From NCBI GenBank assembly GCA_913009515.1, contig CAJVYO010000079.1, positions 1-7,549 on the forward strand: a stretch of DNA of 7,549 nucleotides, written 5' to 3'. A program made the position numbers and the translations under genes. How positions within the stretch are numbered: the first letter of the stretch is position 1; every line of letters starts with the position of its first letter. Origin of the DNA: an uncultured Methylococcaceae bacterium. Its GTDB lineage: Bacteria > Pseudomonadota > Gammaproteobacteria > Methylococcales > Methylomonadaceae. Of the stretch, positions 1-6,303 are shown piece by piece. The notes under the pieces were generated by a model. That model searched no databases. It was not told the origin of the DNA and worked only from the letters and a program-made list of their open reading frames with translations.

Positions 1-42
1 AAGTGTCGCTGCAATATTTAATTTTTTTAATGTAAATAGCAT
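1..42 (-). CDS. Start of an unidentified gene, cut off by the left edge
   Basis: An ATG at 42-40 opens a frame that stays open to the window edge and reads MLFTLKKLNIAATL. An AAAGG ribosome binding site (52-56) lies 9 nt upstream. The gene starts only 17 nt after the stop of the pentaheme cytochrome gene and on the same strand, which suggests co-transcription. Two lysines followed by a small hydrophobic stretch would suit the start of a signal peptide or membrane anchor, and therefore a periplasmic partner of the cytochrome. Fourteen residues are too few to name a family. The call rests on start codon, ribosome binding site and spacing only. Confidence 0.5.
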   Translation of the reverse strand, partial: MLFTLKKLNIAATL

Positions 43-59
43 TGTAAAGTACCTTTAAA

Positions 60-1919
60 TTATTGAGTCAGCTTAGGGTAAGTTTTCAGTGCGTCTAATT
101 GCACATTACGCTCCCACAACACTTGATGGCCTTCGACCAACCTATCTGCCACTTCTCGCGGCGTCATATTAAAATCAAAACCCACTTCTTTTACTTCATT
201 CACAAGATTAACAGGAATCATGCCCGCAATTAATTTAATATTAGCTTTATAAGGTGCTTTAGAACCGACTAATAATTCAGCATCTACATGGTAATCTGCC
301 CAACGACTTTGACCTGCTGGAATACCTTTACGATGCACTCTAGCCCCTAAAGGTCGACCTAATAAAAGCGTTGATAAAGGTGCAGGACGAACATACGGTA
401 GCGGATCAACAGAAACATTAGAAGCTAATACTTGTTCACGCTCACCGCCACGAATATTACGGGTAACAAATTTATTTTGTAAATTAAATAAATATTCATC
501 TTGTGGTAATTCACCATTATGCACATAGGCTGAATGTAAATCTCTCACATCACCATTAGGATCTAAATCTCCAGATTTGAAGACGACTTTACCATTGGCA
601 TCGGTTACAGTAACTTGAAAATACACCATACGTTCAAAGCCTGTTGGTGCATTATGACCATCGGTACCATTTTTAAACTGCACTTTAAAATCAATACCAT
701 CTGCATCGATTTCACCTACTTCAATCGCGCCAATTTTATAGCCGATTTGTAGAATTGCTTTACGTTTAGCACTAGCTTGATCCAGTTTAGTCAATTGATG
801 AGTAATAATTTTTCGAGCATCATAACGATCATCAATTGAAGACCAACGTTCTGGAAATTTATAACTTTCAGCAGCGGTGGTATCTTCAAATGCATCCGTT
901 CCCCAACCTGCTTTATAATCAAATGCTAGCCATTCTCGGATACTCGCCATTTTTTGTGCATCAGGGTTATGTGGAAAAATACCTGGGTGAATTAATGAAT
1001 AATCAGGCCCTGCAAACGAATGATTAGTTAATTTACGCGGAGCTGAAGCAATGCCACCAACGATAGCCGCAGGCCCATGATCATAACCACCAGCAACGCC
1101 AGGTGTTTTACCCATATGACAATCTTGGCACGTTTCACCACGTTTCGCAGCCGGGGAACGTTTATATTCAGTAAAGGTTTCTTCGATACGAACACCATTC
1201 ACTAAAACGACATCATGACAGACACTACACATACCCGGTGTCGACATATAACTTAACTTTTTAGCTTCACTGTGAATTTTACGCCCTTTTGCTTTCGGAT
1301 CATCTGTAACACGCACATCAGGGTTATCACGCATTTTTTTTAAATTTGCATTACCGGTTGGACCATAAATAGGTGTCGTAATATCACCTTGCACCACAGC
1401 AACCCGCCCGCCTACTTTTCCATATTCACGGTCAATACGGTGACAAGTCACGCAGGTAATCCCTTCTCGTGAAGTAGGATGTCTATCCATACTACTCATG
1501 AAAAGTTTTTCTTCTAAATTCATACCCACCGTATTATGACAACGATAGCAAAAATCACCGATAGTCCCACCAGTACGACTTAACATAGTGCCCGCCATTG
1601 AATTGGCAACCACACTCAGTTGTGCATAGGCATGAGGAGAAGAAGACCATTGTTCATAATGATCCTCATGACAGGTTTGACAGGTAGACGCTGAAGGAAA
1701 TTTATCTTCATAAAATAGTGCCGCATGGGCATCTGAAGAAATAGCTGGTTTTGATTTTTTAACTAATTCCTCAAGTATTTCAACTGAATCCCCTAAATCT
1801 AAGGATAAATCGTCATCATCTAATAGTAAATCATCATCTTCTGCCATGGCAAAATTTAGATGTAAGCCTATAAAAACAACGAAAATTAAATGAAACCAAG
1901 AAAATGATTTTTTATGCAT
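60..1919 (-). CDS. Secreted pentaheme c-type cytochrome, cytochrome c554-like
   Basis: This 619-residue protein probably carries electrons in the periplasm or at the cell surface. A signal peptide is visible: HKK, then a hydrophobic core at about residues 9-24, with likely cleavage after AMA (residue 26). An unusually acidic stretch with two runs of Asp follows (28-51). Five CXXCH heme-binding motifs are present: CQTCH (80), CYRCH (124), CVTCH (156), CSVCH (231) and CQDCH (264). The first continues as EDHYEQW..SPHA, the pattern seen in cytochrome c554-type multiheme domains. No CXXCH occurs after residue 268. The C-terminal half (about 395-580) holds GHNAPTGFER and alternating hydrophobic residues, and is probably a beta-rich domain found in related multiheme cytochromes. 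The start is supported by the signal peptide, but no good ribosome binding site precedes it. Another gene starts 17 nt downstream. The electron donor or substrate cannot be read from sequence; a multiheme oxidoreductase subunit is as possible as a simple carrier. Confidence 0.88.
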   Translation of the reverse strand: MHKKSFSWFHLIFVVFIGLHLNFAMAEDDDLLLDDDDLSLDLGDSVEILEELVKKSKPAISSDAHAALFYEDKFPSASTCQTCHEDHYEQWSSSPHAYAQLSVVANSMAGTMLSRTGGTIGDFCYRCHNTVGMNLEEKLFMSSMDRHPTSREGITCVTCHRIDREYGKVGGRVAVVQGDITTPIYGPTGNANLKKMRDNPDVRVTDDPKAKGRKIHSEAKKLSYMSTPGMCSVCHDVVLVNGVRIEETFTEYKRSPAAKRGETCQDCHMGKTPGVAGGYDHGPAAIVGGIASAPRKLTNHSFAGPDYSLIHPGIFPHNPDAQKMASIREWLAFDYKAGWGTDAFEDTTAAESYKFPERWSSIDDRYDARKIITHQLTKLDQASAKRKAILQIGYKIGAIEVGEIDADGIDFKVQFKNGTDGHNAPTGFERMVYFQVTVTDANGKVVFKSGDLDPNGDVRDLHSAYVHNGELPQDEYLFNLQNKFVTRNIRGGEREQVLASNVSVDPLPYVRPAPLSTLLLGRPLGARVHRKGIPAGQSRWADYHVDAELLVGSKAPYKANIKLIAGMIPVNLVNEVKEVGFDFNMTPREVADRLVEGHQVLWERNVQLDALKTYPKLTQ

Positions 1920-1941
1920 AATTATGAACCGAATAAACTAA

Positions 1942-1971
1942 TTTAAAAAAATTTTACCATATATTTATCAA
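1942..1971 (-). promoter_or_regulatory. Possible sigma-70 promoter of the cytochrome gene
   Basis: On the minus strand, TTGATA (1966-1971, one mismatch to the -35 consensus) is followed after 18 nt by TTTAAA (1942-1947, four of six to the -10). It sits at a sensible distance upstream of the cytochrome start at 1919. The region is so AT-rich that chance matches are expected, so this is tentative. No recognisable activator site was seen beside it. Confidence 0.25.
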
Positions 1972-2003
1972 TGCATATTAACTTGAGTGAAATTGACTAC
2001 CTT

Positions 2004-2035
2004 TGATTTATTACCTAAAATTTTCAAATAAATCA
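2004..2035 (-). repeat. AT-rich inverted repeat downstream of the flagellin gene
   Basis: TGATTTATT (2004-2012) pairs perfectly with AATAAATCA (2027-2035) around a 14-nt loop that itself contains AAAATTTT. It lies just after the flagellin stop at 2049, where a 3' end is expected. The stem has only two strong pairs and no T tract follows on the minus strand, so it is a poor intrinsic terminator. It could protect the 3' end of the flagellin mRNA or mean nothing. Confidence 0.3.
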
Positions 2036-2048
2036 GTTAATTATAATA

Positions 2049-3983
2049 TTATAATAACCCTAATACTACGCTTGAAGATGAATTAGCCTGTGCCATCATC
2101 GCCATGCCTGCTTGCTGTAAAATTTGGTTTTTAATTAATCCTGTCATTTCAGCGGCAAAATCAGCATCTAAAATATGCGAACGACTAGCACTCATATTAT
2201 TTGATGTAACATGTAAAGTATTCACCACTGAATCCATCCTACTCATAGTAGCTCCTAACTTACCACGTGCTTGGTTAATTGCATTTAAAGCAACATCAAA
2301 CTGCAATAATGCTGTATCCGTATCTTCAGTAACATCAATATTGCTTAATCCAAGATTTTCAATATCCAGCACCATGAAATTAGTACTGACATTCATACCC
2401 GTATCAGCCCCCACTTGAAATTTAAAATCTTGGGTTGTTTCGTACGACAACTGAGATGTACTATTTAATAATCCCTTAGAAATTAAAAATTTAGAACTTG
2501 ATAAAAATAATGGTGAATCTGATGCAAAAAAATCAGGCCATGTTTCATTAAAACCGAGTAAAGGATTATTAGTCGGTAAATCAATATCAGGTATTGTACC
2601 TGCCCAAGACGTATCCCGTGTTCCACCATTAGTAGCATCTCCCCCGCCAATGGCACCATTATCACCTGCCGTATTTGAAAAGCCATTATTCGTTAAATCC
2701 ATCGTATTTGACAGAAAATATAAACCATTATTTGTAATGACGGAATAATTTTTACTACCGCTACCTGATGCATCAACGCCTTTAAATGCATTAATAAAAT
2801 CATCCGTATTATCAATATTAACACCTTCTACCTGAGGTACTGCACTTGTAAAATAAGTATCCAATGTTCTCGTATTATCCGCTGCTAAATATTCCATCAG
2901 CTCTTTAATTCCCGTATTACCAATAACATCATGCAAATAACGTGTTGCCAAATAAGCTGTTGCATATTCTAAATGTGATGCAGTCCAAGGGTTAGCGATG
3001 ATAGAATCAATATTACTTACAACCCCCGCTTCAGATGTACCATTATCTAAGACATATTTTAGTCGATGATCTCCGCCCGGTAAAAATTCAGCCGTCCCTT
3101 CCATAAACCAAGTCGGAAAACTCGTCACATTCATTGTCGCATCCATGACAGCATGGGTCATTTCATGTGCAATTAATTGATCTACCGTATCATCTGGCCA
3201 ACTTGTACCAAGATTAGCCGCCAATAACTCACTAACATCTATATGTAAAGACAGTGATGTTAAATTATTACCCCCATCAAATCCTGCTTGAACAAAAGCA
3301 GTCGCACCGCCCGGAATAGTATCTTCCAAAATAATTTCTAAATCCGTATTATTTGCTTGAATACCATAATATGTCGTTATAAGCTGCTCGCTTTGTTGTA
3401 ACCATGATTTTTGTAGTCCATTAAGAATTTTATCTTTATCGGTCACTGCCCTTGTCGTATTATCTATAATAGTCACTGTCTGTTCTGGCTCTACTTCTTC
3501 TACAGGTTCTGGCTCTACTTCTTCTACAGGTTCTGGCTCTACTTCAATGACTCTCTGTTGAGTTCTAGAAAAGATATTTATATTATTAAATGTAAGAGTA
3601 CTTCCAATATGGTTTACCTGTGTTAATATCTGCTCAATTTCCTTTTGTATGCTCTGTTTATCTACCATGCTCATGGTTGCATTAGCCGCTTCTACGGTCA
3701 ATTCCCTGCCCCGTTGTAATAATTCCGTCACCCCTGACATGCCTGCCTCTGCCACTTGAAGCATTGAAATCGCATCATTTGTATTACGTACCGCCTGATT
3801 CATTCCCTGAATTTGAGTGGTCATACGGTTGGAAATAGACAAGCCAGCAGTATCATCTTTAGCTGAATTTATGCGTAACCCTGATGATAAACGCTGTAAA
3901 GCAACTGATGTATCTGACTGAGATCGACTAAAATTTTTATGTAATGATAATGACAACGAATTTGATACAAGTGAAATTGCCAT
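2049..3983 (-). CDS. Flagellin with an inserted zinc metalloprotease domain (flagellinolysin-like)
   Basis: This 644-residue filament protein has canonical flagellin ends. The N-terminal D0/D1 part (about 1-140) includes LSSGLRINSAKDD and LLQRGRELTVEAAN. The C-terminal D1/D0 part (about 555-644) includes SRSHILDADFAAEM and QILQQAGMAMMAQAN. Flagellins vary in the middle; here that region carries an acidic Glu/Pro/Val linker (146-168) and then a peptidase-like domain (about 170-405). Its core is LIAHEMTHAVMD, with HExxH at 273-277 (His273, Glu274, His277). The segment WFMEGTAEF follows, where Glu295 is the likely third zinc ligand of a gluzincin. This matches the published flagellinolysins, whose filaments are proteolytic. 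A Gly/Asn/Thr-rich stretch (about 406-520) of unknown role follows. All catalytic residues expected from the motif are present, so activity is plausible but inferred. The ATG has an AAGGA site (3991-3995) 7 nt upstream and a sigma-28 promoter. No other flagellar gene is in the window. Confidence 0.93.
   Translation of the reverse strand: MAISLVSNSLSLSLHKNFSRSQSDTSVALQRLSSGLRINSAKDDTAGLSISNRMTTQIQGMNQAVRNTNDAISMLQVAEAGMSGVTELLQRGRELTVEAANATMSMVDKQSIQKEIEQILTQVNHIGSTLTFNNINIFSRTQQRVIEVEPEPVEEVEPEPVEEVEPEQTVTIIDNTTRAVTDKDKILNGLQKSWLQQSEQLITTYYGIQANNTDLEIILEDTIPGGATAFVQAGFDGGNNLTSLSLHIDVSELLAANLGTSWPDDTVDQLIAHEMTHAVMDATMNVTSFPTWFMEGTAEFLPGGDHRLKYVLDNGTSEAGVVSNIDSIIANPWTASHLEYATAYLATRYLHDVIGNTGIKELMEYLAADNTRTLDTYFTSAVPQVEGVNIDNTDDFINAFKGVDASGSGSKNYSVITNNGLYFLSNTMDLTNNGFSNTAGDNGAIGGGDATNGGTRDTSWAGTIPDIDLPTNNPLLGFNETWPDFFASDSPLFLSSSKFLISKGLLNSTSQLSYETTQDFKFQVGADTGMNVSTNFMVLDIENLGLSNIDVTEDTDTALLQFDVALNAINQARGKLGATMSRMDSVVNTLHVTSNNMSASRSHILDADFAAEMTGLIKNQILQQAGMAMMAQANSSSSVVLGLL
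3481..3545 (-). repeat. 24-bp tandem repeat coding for the acidic linker of the flagellin
   Basis: A 24-bp unit is repeated about 2.7 times: 3481-3504, 3505-3528 and a partial copy at 3529-3545. The first two copies differ at one base (3481), and the partial copy matches until it ends. The period is a multiple of three, so gain or loss of a unit keeps the frame and changes the linker by eight residues (VEPEPVEE-type). It marks the exact junction between the flagellin N-terminal part and the protease insert. Confidence 0.9.
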
Positions 3984-4027
3984 AGCAAAATCCTTTATTT
4001 ATTAAAACTATATATGACGTTCCTAAT

Positions 4028-4054
4028 GTATCGACTTAAACTATAAAATCTTTA
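4028..4054 (-). promoter_or_regulatory. Sigma-28 (FliA) promoter of the flagellin gene
   Basis: On the minus strand TAAAGATT (4047-4054) is followed after exactly 11 nt by GTCGATAC (4028-4035). The sigma-28 consensus is TAAAGTTT, 11 nt, GCCGATAA, so seven of eight and six of eight positions match with ideal spacing. Transcription would start near 4021, leaving a leader of about 38 nt that contains the AAGGA ribosome binding site. Class 3 flagellin genes are normally read by this sigma factor, so position and sequence agree. Confidence 0.85.
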
Positions 4055-4090
4055 ATACTTACAGTTAGTCACTATTTTCCAAGAAAAAAA

Positions 4091-4123
4091 GCAAAAAAAT
4101 ACCCCGATAAACGAGGTATTTTT
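4091..4123 (-). terminator. Intrinsic terminator after the SulP gene
   Basis: AAAAATACC (4095-4103) pairs with GGTATTTTT (4115-4123). One mismatch and two further C-G pairs continue the stem towards a five-base loop (4107-4111). Read on the minus strand the stem runs into seven T, then GC, then another seven T (4084-4099). It lies 32 nt beyond the SulP stop and just before the flagellin promoter, so it ends SulP transcripts and isolates flagellin control. The plus-strand reading also ends in T residues and could terminate weakly. Confidence 0.85.
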
Positions 4124-4155
4124 CAAAATTTAGTTAGTGTCATTCACAATACATG

Positions 4156-5763
4156 TTAAGACTTCCTATCATCGCCCGTCATTAAACGAGCCGCTAATTC
4201 ATGGTCAGAATAGGTTGCGATTGCTCGTCCTACATTACGACATGAACCACTGCCATTCCTCACATAATGCTCACTAAACTCATCAATAAACACTAAAATC
4301 GAATGGTCAATTAAATACGCTTCTGAAAAATCAAACACAATATGCTGACCTGGCTCTAACGCATCAACTGCTCTTTTTAATGGCAAGAAATTAGAGAACA
4401 ATGCTGAACCAACGACTTTAACGGTGGTCGCATGATTAGATTCAACCACGGTAAAATGAATTTTAAACAAATTATTCGGCCAAACACCGCGTGCTAAATG
4501 TAAGATTAATTTTACAAATACACCAAAAAATACCCCAACTAATAAATTGGTTGCCAATACCGCTAAAATGGTTAGTACAAATAATAATAACTGATCTTTA
4601 CCAATTGCTAACACGTCAGCAAATATTTTAGGTGTGGCACGGCGATAACCCACGAACACCAATAAAGCCGCTAAGGCTGCATGCGGAATATTTTGGATAA
4701 ACTCAGGAAACAACGCTACAAACGATAATAAAATCAAGCCATGGAAAAAATTAGCCCAACCAGTTTTAGCACCGCCGTCTACATTAGCTGAACTTCTGAC
4801 AAATTCTGCAATCATCGGTAAACCGCCTAAAAATCCTGAAATCACATTTCCTATGCCGACAGCGGTTAAGTCTTGGTCTAAATCAGTCGGACGTTTGTAA
4901 GGATCAATTTTCTCTGCCGCCGTTGCACTGAGTAAACTTTCTAAACTTGCCACCATACAAATACTGACCGTTGCTATCCAAAATTCAACGGTGGCACATT
5001 TTGAAAAATCAGGTAAATAAAAATAAGCACTTAAATCTTGAGGAATTTCAACTAAAAATGGTGAGGCAACTAAACCATCAGATTCAATACCAAATACCTT
5101 TGCTAATACCATACCGATTATCAATACTACGATAGGAGCCGGAATTTTACTGATTTTGTGGGCTTTTAAAAATGGCCACAGCATTAAAATAGCAAAGGAC
5201 GTTAAACCAATTATCGCTACTTCAAGGGTATTATTAAAAAAACTATGGGGAACTTGAGAAATCATATAAAACAAACCGCCATCATCAGGCGTTGCACCTA
5301 ACATGACATGAATTTGCCGTGCCATAATACTAATACCCATTGCCGCTAACATGCCATGTACCACAGGCGTAGGAAAAAAGGCACTTAGGCTACCCATTTT
5401 TGAGCGTCCCATAAATACTTGTACTAAACCGGCAATCATAATCGCTGCTAAAGTATAGCGATAACCTGACATTAAATCACCGCCATCACTCAGGGATTCA
5501 ACGGCCGCCAACATAACGACAATTAAACCACCAGCGGGCCCATTAATCACCACAAATGAACCATTAATACGCGACACCAATAAACCACCCACTACAGCGG
5601 TAATAATCCCTGCTGAAGGCGGAAATCCTGAGCCGATTGCAATCCCTAAGCTCAATGGTAAGGCGATTAAAAAAACAAAGAATCCTGCCTGTAAATCATG
5701 TCGCCAGTTCTCTTTTAAACCAGCAATGCCTGTTTGCGGTAGTGCCGTGTATTTATTAGCCAT
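4156..5763 (-). CDS. SulP family anion transporter with C-terminal STAS domain
   Basis: This 535-residue inner-membrane transporter belongs to SulP (SLC26-like), whose bacterial members carry sulfate, bicarbonate or dicarboxylates. The N-terminal membrane domain begins with the family pattern DLQAGFFVFLIALPLSLGIA (23-42) and VINGPAGG (72-79). It includes the conserved core ESLLSATAAEKID (275-287) and GGLPMIAEFVRSSANV (313-328). Hydrophobic segments continue to about residue 425. A compact STAS domain follows (about 437-530), with IVFDFSEAYLIDHSILVFID at its centre; Asp486 and Ser488 occupy the usual D-x-S position, but the following Gly is Ile. Length is normal for the family and the frame is intact. 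The ATG is preceded by AGGA at good spacing. A terminator follows. The substrate cannot be decided from sequence: no carbonic anhydrase or sulfur assimilation gene lies beside it. A Pho-box-like site about 90 nt upstream hints at phosphate control. Confidence 0.92.
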   Translation of the reverse strand: MANKYTALPQTGIAGLKENWRHDLQAGFFVFLIALPLSLGIAIGSGFPPSAGIITAVVGGLLVSRINGSFVVINGPAGGLIVVMLAAVESLSDGGDLMSGYRYTLAAIMIAGLVQVFMGRSKMGSLSAFFPTPVVHGMLAAMGISIMARQIHVMLGATPDDGGLFYMISQVPHSFFNNTLEVAIIGLTSFAILMLWPFLKAHKISKIPAPIVVLIIGMVLAKVFGIESDGLVASPFLVEIPQDLSAYFYLPDFSKCATVEFWIATVSICMVASLESLLSATAAEKIDPYKRPTDLDQDLTAVGIGNVISGFLGGLPMIAEFVRSSANVDGGAKTGWANFFHGLILLSFVALFPEFIQNIPHAALAALLVFVGYRRATPKIFADVLAIGKDQLLLFVLTILAVLATNLLVGVFFGVFVKLILHLARGVWPNNLFKIHFTVVESNHATTVKVVGSALFSNFLPLKRAVDALEPGQHIVFDFSEAYLIDHSILVFIDEFSEHYVRNGSGSCRNVGRAIATYSDHELAARLMTGDDRKS

Positions 5764-5849
5764 AAAGTATCCTAAAATTAAACATTAAGCGGTTAATTTT
5801 AACAACTCTAGCCCATTAAATCTGTTCATTACGCCTATGACTAATATTT

Positions 5850-5867
5850 TTGTCATCAAACTGTCAT
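5850..5867 (+). promoter_or_regulatory. Pho-box-like direct repeat (possible PhoB binding site)
   Basis: On the plus strand TTGTCAT, CAAA, CTGTCAT forms two 7-bp repeats spaced 11 bp apart, start to start. The enterobacterial Pho box is CTGTCAT, four mostly A/T bases, CTGTCAT or CTGTCAC; here six of seven and seven of seven repeat positions match with exact spacing. The repeat orientation points towards the small membrane protein gene, where a weak TAGTAC sits 10 bp downstream in the usual -10 place. SulP diverges on the other side, and CATAGG lies 10 bp beyond the box in that direction. Which gene is controlled is unclear, and no experiment supports binding. Confidence 0.5.
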
Positions 5868-6133
5868 AATTTAATGCTAGTACTTAAGATTTATGGTGAA
5901 AAATAGGCCAAATTATTTTCGATAAGTGACTTAAATAAATTTAATGTAGCCTGAGTTCAGAATAAAACTGATTAAAAAATCTACTCTTATCCTAAACTCA
6001 CACTGTAATCACAAATGGCAGCTGACTCATAAAGGTGTGCTAATTATCACTTTTAAAATATGCGGCATAGTTATCAATTTACATGAAGAAATTAGCCTAA
6101 ACTCCTTATATCATTTTTAGAAAGACAATAACC

Positions 6134-6137
6134 GGAG
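6134..6137 (+). promoter_or_regulatory. Ribosome binding site of the small membrane protein gene
   Basis: GGAG lies 7 nt upstream of the ATG at 6145, which is ideal spacing in an A-rich context. It is the main argument that this short frame is translated and that this ATG is the start. Confidence 0.7.
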
Positions 6138-6144
6138 AATAAAA

Positions 6145-6303
6145 ATGAACGTACTAAACGCTTTATTAATCTCAATACAACCCCTACTTATATTTTATAT
6201 TCAAGTCGTTTGTATTGCTGTTATCTTCATTATGGTCGTTATCAGCTACGAAAAAGTATCTGGTGCTTGCACTCGCAAATTCAAACACCGTTCATCTCAT
6301 TAA
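6145..6303 (+). CDS. Small single-pass membrane protein, 52 residues
   Basis: The frame begins MNVLNALLISIQ and ends with a basic tail, CTRKFKHRSSH. One long hydrophobic segment (about residues 13-33) includes LIFYIQVVCIAVIFIMVV and can span the membrane once. By the positive-inside rule the basic C-terminus should be cytoplasmic and the uncharged N-terminus periplasmic. A GGAG site lies 7 nt before the ATG. The last codon runs into TTAA, shared with the stop of the convergent rhlE gene, so the two coding regions overlap by 4 bp. I do not recognise a family. Small membrane proteins of this shape often tune transporters, kinases or respiratory complexes, but no partner can be named. The upstream Pho-box-like site points in its direction. 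The main doubt is its short length; the ribosome binding site and the hydrophobic-then-basic layout argue that it is real. Confidence 0.65.
   Translation: MNVLNALLISIQPLLIFYIQVVCIAVIFIMVVISYEKVSGACTRKFKHRSSH

Larger units (their letters stand above)
5764..6144. other. Divergent intergenic region between SulP and the small membrane protein gene
   Basis: These 381 bases hold no convincing protein gene on either strand. They contain the Pho-box-like direct repeat at 5850-5867 and an inverted ATGAC/GTCAT pair (5837-5841 and 5852-5856). A 9-bp direct repeat CCTAAACTC also occurs (5991-5999, 6096-6104). The part from 5868 to 6130 is AT-rich with frequent stops and only short, weak hairpins. It must carry the SulP promoter and probably that of the small gene. 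It is also long enough for an untranslated leader or a small RNA, but no structure proves one. Confidence 0.6.

Noticed and set aside
836..1027. Open frame of 63 codons on the plus strand inside the cytochrome gene
   Set aside because: It is fully antisense to a well-supported coding region, has no convincing ribosome binding site, and its translation resembles no protein type I recognise.
2041..2054. 14-bp palindrome TTATAATATTATAA over the flagellin stop codon
   Set aside because: It is made only of A and T in an AT-rich region and includes coding bases; its hairpin would be very weak.
2104..2418. Open frame of 104 codons on the plus strand inside the flagellin gene
   Set aside because: It mirrors the highly conserved C-terminal flagellin domain; the open frame is a by-product of the codons on the other strand.
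2483..2686. Open frame of 67 codons on the minus strand in another frame of the flagellin gene
   Set aside because: It lies within the real flagellin frame, which is intact throughout, and there is no sign of a frameshift or separate start signal.
5991..6104. 9-bp direct repeat CCTAAACTC (5991-5999 and 6096-6104)
   Set aside because: Two short copies 105 bp apart in AT-rich intergenic DNA are expected by chance, with no symmetry or helical phasing to suggest an operator.
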